Origin: Ureaplasma sp. ES3154-GEN
Lineage (GTDB): Bacteria > Bacillota_I > Bacilli_A > Mycoplasmatales > Mycoplasmoidaceae
Reading direction: 5' to 3'
NCBI RefSeq assembly: GCF_025780075.1
Contig: NZ_JAOXHM010000002.1
Location: forward strand, 80,605-144,604
Length of the DNA stretch: 64,000 bases
Shown here: positions 38,972-50,300 of the stretch, piece by piece
Layout of the letters: every line of letters begins with the position of its first letter
Position numbering within the stretch: the stretch's first letter is position 1
Program-made: the position numbers and the translations under genes
The notes under the pieces: model-generated
Database searches by the model: none
What the model was told of the DNA's origin: nothing
The model's input: only the letters and a program-made list of their open reading frames with translations

Positions 38972-40210
38972 ATGCGTATTAATGATTTCAATTATATTAA
39001 CGATCCTATTTTAGGGGTAATTACTTTTGATGATGATCCATGAGCTATGGAAATTATCAACTCAAAGGAGTTTTGACGTTTGCATAAAGTTAAACAATTA
39101 GGGACATCTCATGGTGGCTTTTATTCTGCGTCACATACAAGGTTTACCCACTGTATCGGGGTTTATTATGTAGTTAAAAAAATGTTATCAAAAATTAAAT
39201 TCATTAATAGCGATATTAATGATTTAGATTCAAACAAAATTGTTGTTAAAGCAGCTGCTTTATTACACGATTTAGGTCATGGTCCTTATTCACATTCTTT
39301 TGAAGAAGCTTTAGGGAATTACAATCATGAACAAGTAGGATTAAACATTATTATCGACCCTCAATCAGAGGTAAATGCCATTTTACGCAAACACAATATT
39401 GATCCAAATCGTGTTGCATCAGTGATCGATCATACAATCGAAAAGAAATGGATGCACCAAATGATTTCGGGCCAAATCGATGCTGACCGTTTAGATTATT
39501 TACAACGTGATTCGCACTATTGTGGGGTAAAATTCGGTTTGCTAGATTATGATTTGTTATTTGCATCAATGATTGTTTATGAAGATGAAATTGCGTTCCA
39601 CAAAAGCTCATGAAATGTATTAGAAAATATTTTATTCTCTCGCTACGCAATGTTTGAGAATGTTTATTACAAAGATATTTCAGTAACATATGATACACTG
39701 ATGCAAAAAACACTGAAACGGGTTTTTGATTTATACCAAAAGAAACAATGGTTTAACAACCCTAGTGCTTTAAAAATTTTTACACCATTTCTTGAAAACA
39801 GAGCATGAACTTATGATGACGTAATGCTATTAGATGATTCATCCTTTTTGGAAGCTTTTAAATCTTTTGCCAACGAAGATGATGAAATCCTGCGCACACT
39901 TGCTCAAAATTGATTACACAACAAAGAGTTTATTACATATGAGTCAGGGTTAGTTGCTCGCTCATATCCAATTGATAATTCGAAAAAAGATTATTTTTAC
40001 AAATCAACCGAATACTATAATAAAAAAATTTATGATTTTAATGATCCAGTTCGTTTATACAAAATTACAAACAAAAATGAAGTGCGAATTTCACACTTAG
40101 AAGATGTTAGTTTGTGCATTGGTGCATTAAAAAATCAAGACCGATTACGTCAGAAAAAATACATTTTCTACCGTATTAACCAAGACGATAAAGATTCTAA
40201 AGGAGTTTAA
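38972..40210 (+). CDS. HD-domain phosphohydrolase (dGTPase-like, MG461 type)
   Basis: The protein has 412 residues. The metal-binding HD motifs are TRFTHCIGVYYV, AALLHDLGHGPYSHSFE and DADRLDYLQRDS, the pattern of deoxynucleotide triphosphohydrolases and SAMHD1-like enzymes. The same gene follows gltX in M. genitalium (MG461). It probably acts on nucleotides in the cytoplasm; the substrate is not known from sequence. It is tightly packed between gltX (1 base) and rpoE (5 bases). Confidence 0.88.
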
Positions 40211-40215
40211 AAACG

Positions 40216-40689
40216 ATGAATAAAAAATATTTAGATATAGCTTATGAAGCAATTGCAAACGATAAGGAGATTCAAAAACTAAAACGTAGTTTCAATTTTG
40301 ATTTTATTGTGCATAAAATCGTGACTAACTCCGATTTACAAACTGATGAAATGGTTCAACATTATGGTGAATTGTATTCTGCGATTTTGCAAGATCCACG
40401 TTTTATTCTTGTCGCTGAAAAAGAGTGAAATTTACGAGAACATTTATCGTTAAAAGAAATTACAAAAATCGCAAATGCAATGTATGAAGTTGGTAGTTAT
40501 AAGGATAATGACGAAGACGATAGTGACGATGTTAAATTAGCAAAAATTAACAAAGAAAAAGAAGTATTGGAAGAAGAAGAAATCGGTCTTTCAGACTTTG
40601 AATATGATTCTGAAGATGAGGAAGAACTTGTGATCGTGACAACCGATGAAAACGAATCGCAAGATGATGAAATCGAGGAAGACGAATAA
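40216..40689 (+). CDS. rpoE: RNA polymerase delta subunit RpoE
   Basis: The protein has 157 residues. The N-terminal about 90 residues look like the HARE-HTH fold (KKYLDIAYEAIAND, then PRFILVAEKEW with Trp as TGA). The C-terminus is very acidic (runs of Asp and Glu from residue about 95), as in delta, which displaces nucleic acid and speeds polymerase recycling. It overlaps the fba start by one base. The order rpoE-fba-ychF equals MG022-MG024 of M. genitalium. Confidence 0.92.
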
Positions 40690-41558
40690 TGCAGAAAAAA
40701 ATTGTAAATGCAACAGCAATGGTAAAACACGCATATGACAACCAATACGCTTTACCAGCCTTTAATGTAAATAATTTAGAATGACTAAAAGCAATTTTAG
40801 TTACCTTAAATAAGACTAGAACACCAGCGTTGTTAGCGTTTAGCGAAGGTGCTATTCGATATATGGGTGGGTATCAAACAGTTTATGATTTGGTAGTAAA
40901 TATGGTGAACTATTTAGATATTGATATTCCTGTGTGTTTACATTTAGATCATGGAACATTTGATGGGTGTTTCAAAGCGATTGATGTTGGTTTTACATCT
41001 GTAATGTTTGATGGATCACATTTAAATTTTGCAGATAATTTTAGTCAATCACAAAAAGTAATTGCGTATGCTAAGGAACACAATGTTTCTGTTGAACTGG
41101 AAGTTGGTTCAATTGGAGGCGTAGAAGATGATATTGTTGCAGATGGTGAATTAGCACCGGTTGGTGATGTTTTACAAATGGCTAAACTTCAACCAAGTAT
41201 GCTTGCTTGTGGAATCGGCAACATCCATGGCTTATATCCCAAAAACTGAAAAGGACTACATTTTGATTTATTAAATGAGATTAATCAAACTATTCGTATT
41301 CCTTTAACTTTACACGGAGGTTCAGGAATCCCAAGTGAACAAGTTCTGCAAGCGGTGAGTATGGGAATAGCAAAAATTAATATTAACACTGAAGTTCAAT
41401 TAGCATATGCATACAGTTTACAAGCTTATTTTAAAAATCGTGATTTAAAAGAAGATAAAGCATATGCTTTTCGAACAATCGCTGAATATGCAGCAACAGA
41501 TATTAGTAAACAAATTGCAAATATTGTTTATGAACTAAAAGCAAATAATCGAGTTTAA
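40689..41558 (+). CDS. fba: class II fructose-bisphosphate aldolase
   Basis: This zinc enzyme cleaves fructose 1,6-bisphosphate in glycolysis. The protein has 289 residues. Zinc ligand regions are CLHLDHGTFD, ACGIGNIHGLYP and LTLHGGSGIP. The sequence near ELEVGSIGGVEDDI is also typical. It begins inside the rpoE stop (TAATG) and is followed by ychF after 11 bases. Confidence 0.97.
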
Positions 41559-41569
41559 AAGGAGGATTT

Positions 41570-42676
41570 ATGGCTTTAGCAGCAGGTATTGTTGGTTTAC
41601 CTAATGTTGGGAAATCAACAATCTTTAACGCAATTACAAACTCCCAAGTGGAAGCGGCAAATTATGCATTTGCAACAATTAATCCTAACGTGGGCGTTGT
41701 GGAATTAAAAGACGAACGTTTAGCACAACTTGCGGCATTAATTACTCCTGATAAACTAGTTTATACGAATTTTAAATTTGTAGATATTGCAGGTTTAGTA
41801 AAAGGAGCAAGTCAAGGTGAAGGTTTGGGAAACCAATTTCTTGCAAATATTCGCGAAGTTGACGCAATTTGCCACATGGTTCGTTGTTTTGAGGATAAAT
41901 CTATTTTACATGTACATAATAAAATTGATGCACTGAATGATATTGCTGTTATTAATTTAGAATTAATTATTGCTGATTTAGAAGTAATTAATAAACGTAT
42001 CACAAGAATCAAAAAGAAAGCGGAAGCTGGCGATAAGGAAGCAAAAAAAGAATATGAAGTACTTGCTAAAGTGCAAGCAATTCTTCTACAAGATCAACTT
42101 GCTTCAACAGGTGTATATGATGAAGATGAACGCCGGATTTTAAACGCTTTCCAACTAATTACAATGAAACCAGTTTTGTATATTGCAAATATTGCCGAGA
42201 GTGAAATTAGTAACCCTGATAGCAACCTTGAGTATCTAAAAATTAAGCAATACGCAGCTGCTAATAATGCGAATTGTATTGCCTTATCCGCACGTATAGA
42301 ACATGAAATTAGTTTACTAGATGAAGAAACACAAGCTATTTTTATGCAGGATTTAGGATTAACTGAGTCTGGTTTAAATAAAGTTACTAAGGCAGCGTAT
42401 GATTTATTAGATTTACAAACCTTTTTCACTTACGGAAAGGTTGAGACGCGTGCGTGAACATTCAAAAAGGGAATGAATGCTCAAGAATGTGCAGGTATTA
42501 TTCATACGGATTTTGCAAAGGGTTTTATTAAGGCAGAAGTTATTGGTTTTAATGATTTAATTACTTATAAAACCGAACAAGCCATTAAAGAAGCGGGTAA
42601 GTTACGGATTGAGGGTAAAAACTATATTATGCAAGATGGAGATGTGTGTCATTTCCGTTTTAATGTTACTAAATAG
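41570..42676 (+). CDS. ychF: YchF/OLA1-family ATPase
   Basis: The protein has 368 residues. It is an ATP-preferring member of the Obg GTPase group linked to ribosomes and stress. G1 is [15 protein letters not shown]3 is [20 protein letters not shown], and the C-terminal TGS-like domain ends [21 protein letters not shown] lies before the ATG. It is the last gene of the rpmH operon and is followed by a strong terminator. Confidence 0.97.
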
Positions 42677-42686
42677 ATAGATTCAT

Positions 42687-42720
42687 AAAGAAATTAATCG
42701 GCAGATTAATTTCTTTATTT
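42687..42720 (+). terminator. intrinsic terminator of the rpmH-ychF operon
   Basis: A 13-bp stem AAAGAAATTAATC / GATTAATTTCTTT with loop GGCA, followed by ATTTTG. Confidence 0.85.
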
Positions 42721-42777
42721 TGTTTAGAATTAGTTTTATAAGTTGTAAAATTATGTAATACATTAAGAGGAAATATT

Positions 42778-43434
42778 ATGGCAAAACACAACGCATTTAA
42801 AAAACGACTAGGATGGATTGAGTTAATTACAGGTCCGATGTTTGCTGGAAAAACAGCAGATTTAATTCGTCGTATTTCTCGTTTAGATTACGCTGATGTA
42901 AAATATGCAATTTTTAAACCAAAACTAGATACACGACAAAAACAAATGATTTCATCACGCAATGGGCTAGAATTACCATCAATTGAAATTACAAAACCAG
43001 AAGAAATTTTGGATTATTTGATGCGCGATGAAGTACGTGCACAAGACATTAAAGTTATTGGAATTGATGAAGCTCAATTTTTTGATAACACCCTTGTGGA
43101 AGTATGCAATATTCTTGCGGAAAATAAATATGTGGTTATTGTTTCGGGTTTAGACAAGGATTTCCGGGGAGAAACTTTTGGGTGTATGAATGATTTATTG
43201 ATTGCAGCAGATTATGTTACTAAACTAACAGCAGTTTGTCACAATTGTGGAAGTGAAGCAGCGTATTCGCTGCGGATCGTTGATGATAAGCCAGCGCGTT
43301 ATGACGAAAGTTTAATCTTAATCGGATGTAAAGAGTCTTATATGGCTGTTTGTCGTCATCACCACCGAGTACCAGGGCGACCTTATCGTTCAGAATTAAG
43401 TAAAAAATTTATTGAGTTTGCAAGGAGTAAATAA
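42778..43434 (+). CDS. tdk: thymidine kinase
   Basis: This enzyme salvages thymidine to dTMP. The protein has 218 residues. The P-loop is GPMFAGKT (residues 19-26), followed by IGIDEAQFF. The zinc site uses CHNC and a second Cys pair region (GCKESYMAVCRHH). AAGAGGAAA precedes the ATG. It is the first gene of the tdk-rbgA-topA-trxA stretch. Confidence 0.97.
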   Translation: MAKHNAFKKRLGWIELITGPMFAGKTADLIRRISRLDYADVKYAIFKPKLDTRQKQMISSRNGLELPSIEITKPEEILDYLMRDEVRAQDIKVIGIDEAQFFDNTLVEVCNILAENKYVVIVSGLDKDFRGETFGCMNDLLIAADYVTKLTAVCHNCGSEAAYSLRIVDDKPARYDESLILIGCKESYMAVCRHHHRVPGRPYRSELSKKFIEFARSK

Positions 43435-43441
43435 AAAATTT

Positions 43442-43915
43442 ATGATCATACCAGAAGATAATTTTATTATTTTTGATAAATTCAAACACTATATTACGCA
43501 ACGCTGATATTATCGTTGTAAGTTTTTACCTATTACTTTATTTAGCGTTATGGGTGCTAGTTTAATTACTTTTTTTTATTTGTTAGTGGTTCATCTAAAT
43601 GTTCTTTATAACCCATTTTTTAATTTTAATCAACACTACGATGAAAAAGGATATGTCATTGGGTTTAGTTTACTATTAATTTTTATAACTTTTTGTAGTG
43701 TTTTAATTGGCTTATTAGTAAATACTAATAAAGTGATTAATTATGTGCAAAATAAGGTTGTGAAAAACTACTTGCGTAAACAAAAAACAAACATCAATAA
43801 ACGTTATTTTGTTTACCTATTTAACAGGTTTCAAAAACACTATCGTACGCAATTAATGTATGATCCTTACCACTTTTATAACTGAATGGTTAAACTTCAT
43901 CATGACACTCATTAA
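43442..43915 (+). CDS. small two-helix membrane protein, unknown
   Basis: The protein has 157 residues with Trp TGA codons. Two hydrophobic segments (about residues 30-57 and 75-101) are separated by a short polar loop (YNPFFNFNQHYDEKGY). Flanking regions are basic and tyrosine-rich (KNYLRKQKTNINKRYF). It starts 7 bases after tdk and overlaps rbgA by 14 bases, so it is coupled to a ribosome-assembly GTPase. I do not recognise a family. Confidence 0.7.
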
Positions 43916-44732
43916 TCCTAATAAAATTAATTGATTTCCAGGGCATATGAAAAAAGCCACTGATGAAATTAAAAAACAATTAAAAAATATTGATTTCGTT
44001 ATCCAAGTGCTTGATGCTCGTGCAATTAAGACTTCATCCAATCCTGATTTACAACAATGGTTTCACAACAAACCAGTGATTAACATTGTTGTTAAAAAAG
44101 ATCTGGCTTTACTTGATCAAAACCCCGGTGATAATTATTTGGTTGGGTCATTAAAAAATAAAGGTTTTCGTCAATTAATTATCAAAAAACTATATCTTAT
44201 CTTTGATGAACAAATGAAAAAGTACCAGCAAAAAGGTTTAATAAATCCACAATTTACAGGAATGGTGATTGGATTACCCAACATTGGTAAGTCTTCTTTA
44301 ATTAATTTTTTATTACAAAAAAATCAATTAAAAACTGAAAACCGACCAGGAGTCACCAAAACCCAAGCCGCAAAAACAATTAATACTCATTTTAAATTAA
44401 TTGATACGCCAGGCATTTTTATTAAAAATATTACTGATCAAAATGACGCTTACAAGTTGATTATGATTAACTGTATTCGCAAAGAAATAGTTGATTTAAT
44501 TTATCCTTTAAGTTATATTTATGATTATTATGTTGCATATCATCCAAACGATCTCGCAGCATTTTATCATTTAGATCGTTCGTTGGATTTTATTTCCTTC
44601 GTTGATCACATCTGTGCTCGTTATCTGTTTTATTTACCAAATAATGAATATGACTATAATCGAGCATATAATCTACTTTATGATCACTTTAGCAACCAAA
44701 TGATTTGCAAGGTGAACTATGATCGCAGTTAA
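43902..44732 (+). CDS. rbgA: RbgA (YlqF), ribosome biogenesis GTPase
   Basis: This circularly permuted GTPase acts in late 50S subunit assembly. The protein has 276 residues. The N-terminus INWFPGHMKKA is typical. The G4-type motif VVKKDLA precedes G1 GLPNIGKSSLINFLL and G3 LIDTPGIF, confirming the permuted order. Its start lies in the end of the upstream membrane-protein gene; topA follows after 24 bases. Confidence 0.95.
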
Positions 44733-44756
44733 AAAATAACTGCTGGAGGAAATTTT

Positions 44757-46769
44757 ATGAATTTAGTTGTTGTTGAGTCGCCAAATAAGTGCAAATCAAT
44801 TGAATCTTACTTAGGAGAAAACTATATTGTAGTTGCAACTGGCGGGCATGTACGAGAATTGTCAAAACGTTGAGGGTTTGATACGCAAACTTATGATCCC
44901 AAATGACAGTTGATTGAACAACCACGTGCAAAACAAAAGAAAAAAGACTTAGTAAATGAAATTAAACGCCTTGCTGGTCTTGCTGACGAGGTTTATCTTG
45001 CAACTGACCCGGATCGAGAAGGGGAAGCGATTAGCTGACATATCTATGATTTATTGCCGGCACTAAGTCAAAAGAAAGTAAAACGAATTACTTTTAATGA
45101 GGTAACCAAAAAAGCAATATTGAATGCAATTGATAATAAAACAGATATTGATTTAAATCTCGTTCACTCACAATTTGCTCGCCGAATTTATGACCGCGTA
45201 ATTGGTTTTAAATTATCTGCATTAACTAAAAAATTATTAAAAGCTCAATCGGCTGGACGGGTACAATCAATTGCTCTTTTATTTGTTGTTGAACGAGAAT
45301 GAGAACGACAAGCCTTTGTTAAAGAGGATTGATTTGAAATCAAAACCTTGTTAGAAAACAATTTAGAATTAGCATTACGAAAGATTAAATATACAATGAA
45401 TTTGTATAAACCTGATGAGTCGAATGTTGTACGTTTTGCAAATAAAGAGGATGCACAAAAAGTTTATAACGATTTAGGTGATATTTTTACAGTTAGTCAA
45501 GTTGCTGAACCTAAGGTGAGTAATGGTGAAAAAGTATTAGCTTTGACAACAGATAAATTATTACAGTTTGCTGCAAATAACCTTGGGTGATCAGCGTCTA
45601 AAATTACAAATGTTGCGCAATCAATGTTTGAGGGGTTAGAAATTAACAATGAATTTCAAGCATTGATTACATACCCTAGAACCGATAGTGAACGGTTAAG
45701 TGAAGAATTCGTTGCTTCTGCTCATCAATTTATTATTGATGAGTTTTCGGCTGCTGATATTAACAAGGATGCTAAATACAAAGAAGCTAAGAATACCCAA
45801 AATACGCAAGATGCGCACGAAGCCATTCGTCCTGTTAATATCAATGTTCGCCCGCAAGATATCAAAGATTTTGTGACACCTGATGTTTATAAACTTTATC
45901 ATCTAGTTTGAACACGCACATTAGCAGCGTTGATGAATCCACCAACTTTTATCCGTCAGGATTTATGGTTTGACAACAATGGTCACGAATTCCATTCAGC
46001 AGTTCGTAGCATTAAAACTCTTGGCTATTGAAAACTTGATTTTTACGAAAAAATTCGTAATGAAACACCTAAAAATTTAATGAGTGTTGAAGTTAATGAC
46101 AAATTTAACAAAAAGGAAATTAGCGTTATTAACAAAGAAACAACCCCACCACCTTACTACACTGAAGCAACATTAATTAATGCTTTAAAAAAAGCGGGTG
46201 TTGGTCGTCCATCAACCTACGTAACCATGGTTAATGTAGGGTTAAAACGGGGATATGTTAATAAAGAAAAAAATAAATTAATTCCCACGGACTTAGGTAT
46301 GCTTGTGATCAAGGAACTAAAAGAAGCGTTTAAGGATGTTATTTCGATTCCTTTTACTTCAAATATGGAAGAAATTTTAGACCGAATTGCTGCAGGGGAA
46401 TTAGAATGAAAAGAGCCATTAAAGGACTTTGTTCCAAAATTTGATAAAAAAATTCAAGATGCTTATGCTACAATTGAAAAGATTGAAGATGAGAAATATG
46501 GTGCATTGTGTCCGGAGTGCGGTAATGAGTTGTTAATTAAAACAGCTTTCCGTTACCGTACGAAATTCATTGGCTGTTCGAACTTCCCCGCATGTAAGTA
46601 TGCACAACCGTTAGAAAAACCCGAATTACTAGATGAAATATGTCCAGAATGTAAAAAAAGTCCGTTAGTTAAACGAAAAAAGAAGCGTACTGGCGAACCA
46701 TTTATCGGGTGTAGTGATTTCCCACGGTGCAAGTATATTCAAAATCTAAAAGAAACTAAAAAAGACTAA
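44757..46769 (+). CDS. topA: DNA topoisomerase I
   Basis: This type IA enzyme relaxes negative supercoils. The protein has 670 residues with many Trp TGA codons. The TOPRIM start is [15 protein letters not shown] with [13 protein letters not shown]. The catalytic tyrosine is Tyr306 in [22 protein letters not shown] and two C-terminal four-Cys zinc ribbons (CPECGNELL...CKYA and CPECKKS...CKYI) follow. GGAGG precedes the ATG. Confidence 0.97.
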
Positions 46770-46795
46770 TTTTATTGGTCTAGAAAGAGGATTAA

Positions 46796-47119
46796 ATGTT
46801 AAAATTTCTATCTAAAGAAGATAACTTAGATACCCTATTAGCTGAAAGCACAAGCAAACCAGTTTTATTAAACTTTTTTGCAACGTGATGTCCACCATGC
46901 CGAATGTTAGGTAAAGAAATTGAACGTCTAGAAGATAAGTATAAAGATCAATATACAGTTATTAAGGTTGACGTTGATCAATTTAATGACCTTGCAGCGC
47001 AATATAATGTTTCATCAATTCCAGCATCATTCTTTGTTCGTAACAACGAAGTTGTTGAAAACAAAGTTGGATATATGGATTTAGGAACTTTAACAGCAAA
47101 ATTAACAAAATTAAAATAA
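46796..47119 (+). CDS. trxA: thioredoxin with CPPC active site
   Basis: The protein has 107 residues, a thioredoxin by size and fold signs (PVLLNFFATWCPPCR; VSSIPASFFV with the cis-Pro). The active site is Cys32-Pro-Pro-Cys35, not the common CGPC; the Trp before it is TGA. CPPC makes the disulfide more oxidising than in ordinary thioredoxin. It lies 26 bases after topA (the same neighbourhood as MG122/MG124) and ends at a strong terminator. Confidence 0.94.
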
Positions 47120-47128
47120 AGATAATTA

Positions 47129-47160
47129 AAATCCTCCAAAGCAAATTTGGAGGATTTTTT
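47129..47160 (+). terminator. intrinsic terminator after trxA
   Basis: A 12-bp stem AAATCCTCCAAA / TTTGGAGGATTT, 5-base loop, followed by a T-run. Confidence 0.9.
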
Positions 47161-47228
47161 CTCGTCATAAATACCTAAAACCCTTGCTATTTTGTTAGCT
47201 TTAAATTATAATAATTAAGTTATATTTT

Positions 47229-47317
47229 GGAAGCATACTCAAGTGGTTAAGAGGGCACCCTGCTAAGGTGTTAGGTCGTTCTGCGGCGCGTGGGTTCGAA
47301 TCCCACTGCTTCCGCCA
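47229..47317 (+). tRNA. tRNA-Ser (anticodon GCU)
   Basis: An 89-base cloverleaf: acceptor GGAAGCA pairs with TGCTTCC, followed by discriminator G and encoded CCA. The anticodon loop is CTGCTAA (anticodon GCT at 47262-47264). There is a long variable arm, as in all Ser tRNAs, and T-loop TTCGAAT in the stem GTGGG/CCCAC. It reads AGC and AGU. It lies alone between two terminators. Confidence 0.97.
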
Positions 47318-47343
47318 TTTTAAAAAATAATATTCAAACGAAT

Positions 47344-47380
47344 AAAAACACGATAGTTATTAGGACTATCGTGTTTTTTT
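47344..47380 (+). terminator. bidirectional terminator after tRNA-Ser
   Basis: A 14-bp stem AAAAACACGATAGT / ACTATCGTGTTTTT with a 7-base loop, between the tRNA and the converging giant gene. Confidence 0.88.
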
Positions 47381-47386
47381 ATTTTT

Positions 47387-50300
47387 TTAAGCGGTTTCTG
47401 TGCTGTAAAAATAACTGCGGTTTTCTTTCACTATTCGTAGCATTAATTGTAAATTTTCTTTGATAACAGCGTATTGAACATATCACTCTTTAAATCAACG
47501 TTGACCCATTCGATTTTCTCCATCTCGGATTGTTGTGCGTAGAGTTTTAAATTTATCTACACCGTAATGATCTCAATGAAATAGTTGTAGTTTAGGAAGA
47601 TGTTTATGTAAAGGGTCTTTAGCACTAATAGCTTGATTATAAATTCGTGTTCCTCCAATCATCGGCACAAATAAAGCGTTATTTCTATCTTGTGGTTTTT
47701 TATCAAATCAATTTTTATATCATCGTCCGTTATCTTTTCCGAACATGATTCCTGATAGATTATAGCGCTCGTCTCGAACTGTTTCGTTTGGTAATTTTGA
47801 ATATTTATTAGGATAAATAGAATGACGTGCGTAGGTGTCTCAACGCATATTTCCAAAACGTCGTTCGACAAAGAATTTTGAAGCCGCCTTACTAATTTGT
47901 TCAATTCATAATTCCTTAAGCGTATATTTTGCTTCTAAATCAAGACCCCATTTGCTGTGTCTTGATTTGTTTCAATATTCAGAAGCACGGAAAGTAAACA
48001 CCTTCGGAGTTTTTGGAGCATAGTAGATTAACCAATTAAAAATAGAACCCCAACCTTGAGCACTTTGTAACTTAGTAAATTGATCAACATATACTCCAAT
48101 ATAATCACCCCATGTATAATATGTTCAATGAGCATTATATGACTGATACATATCATATTGGAGTAGTTCAGGGATTAAAGGAGTGGCATAAAAATATTGA
48201 GTATTTAATGTACCATTTAATTTAATAGTTTCATTATTGCTATTTGCACTGTCCAGATTAAATGTTAATTCTTTCAAACGTTGTCGGTCTAACTCATTAT
48301 TAGTGTAGGGAACTACCTTGAAATTAATAGATTTTAAATGGTACCGATAACCGGCCTTTAGATTACTTAAAAGTAAGCTAAAATTCAGTTTGTATATAAA
48401 AGTTTCATTATTAATTAAGGTTTTTTCAACAAAGGTATTTTTGTTTCTAGAAGAACTAGATTGTATAAAGCTAAAGGTTAATTGGTTTTTATGATTAGAA
48501 TTATCAATTAGATATTCATCAGACATATTTTGACCATCTTCTTCAAAAACAAAGGTAATTGGATTGTTTTCATCAATATCTGCCCCATATAAATAAATGT
48601 TATCTAAACGAAAAATATGATCAAAACTCCTTAGATAAATACTGTTTAAATCTATATTTTTTGGTAAGTCATAAACCGCATCAGTAACCGGAGATCAACT
48701 TTGATTAGTAGGTAACAAATTATGGTTATTAACAACAAGGGCGTTTGATGCTTGGTAAACAGCATGCGGACTTAGACGCTGAATTGTTAGATTATGATTA
48801 TCATTAGTTTTAGTTAATAGTGGTTGAAATTGTTCATTATTAATTTGGTATTCTAGACCAATAAATTCATATGTCATATCGGTGTTTACAACATTAGTAT
48901 CAAGAGTAAAAGTTAGTGTCTGCTCAGTATCGTTAATCTCATTTAGTGTAGTTACATGCGAATAAATATGTCTATTCATGTCGCTGTTAATTCTGAATTT
49001 TGCTCTCATTTTAATTTGTTGTAAATTTGTTCAATATTGTCTATTAATTGCTGTATCTAAAATGGAGTTCTCGTTTTGAAAATAGTTAGTTTTGAATTTA
49101 GTCTTAAAGGTTGTTGTAGTTTGATTAGATGGCACCGTAATTGTTTGCAATTGGTTTGTTAATAACTCCCAACCCAGATTAATTCGGTAGGAAAAAATAT
49201 TTGTTAGATTACTTAGCCGGTTGTAAATTATATTTGATGTCATATTAATTCCAATAAAATTTGATGCTCTAGATGGTGTTTCTTCAAAAGTTATTTCATT
49301 AATGACAAAATCCTCATTAAACAAGGATGGAAGATAAAAATCAACTGTTTTAGCACCATTAGAAACCGTAACATTTGCGCTAATTACTTCTTGATGCTGA
49401 CCAAGAAGATTAGAAAATTTAATTGTCAATACTTCTTGGCCAACAAGTACATTATCGGGGTCGTTTAAGATTAAACGTAATAATGATTTATTTGCATCAC
49501 GAAAGTAATTATGATGTTCTTCAGGATGAGTAATAACATTAAAACTTTGAACAGTAATGGGCTGGTGAACAGTGTTAATGGTGTTATTGGTTGGAATAAT
49601 TGATCATACTGGCACAAAATGTTTGCTATCAAGGGTTATGTTTTCGTTTAAAGATCAATAAAAACCTTTTAGAATATATTGTTTACTATTAGTTGGAATG
49701 TTAGTAGTAAAAAGAACGTGGTTGTCATTTTGTTTTAGCATTGCCGTTTGAGAAAGTAATTCATCTTCGGAATCATTAGCACTAAATGCTAAACGCAAAT
49801 AAATGTTTCGCTCACTAATTACGCTTTGATCAAAAAGCTTCTGAAAAACAACGGTAGTATGTAATAACGGTTGGGTATTTTCAAAATTTCAAAGATTTTC
49901 AACGCTAGTTAACATTGTTAATAAACCTAAATTATTTTCGATATAATTTAAATTTTGAACAGGATTTATGCTTTGGGTTAAATTAATTAAATTTTGTTGC
50001 AAAGTGCTGAATTGTTGTTGTGGAATGTATGTTTGTAATTGATTAAAAAAACTTTGAATTTCTCGGATTTTTGTTAAAAACATTGTCACTATATTCAAAT
50101 CATTATCATTGCTTTCTAATTTGTTTTTTATTTGATGATAGATGTTTCACAAAGATTGATAATTTAATAATAATTGATTAGCCTTATTTAAAATATTTTT
50201 TCAAATTGATTTGAAATCATTGGGAAAATCAAAGATTAATTTTTGAATTGCAGTTACTTTACTTTCTAATGCTTGCCCTGTGTGATTCTCAAAATTAAAA

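Noticed and set aside
40497..40745. Minus-strand Ser-rich frames
   Set aside because: Complement of the Asp/Glu-rich tail of RpoE.
47659..47904. Minus-strand 81-codon frame
   Set aside because: Lies in a different frame inside the C-terminal part of the giant gene; no ribosome-binding site.
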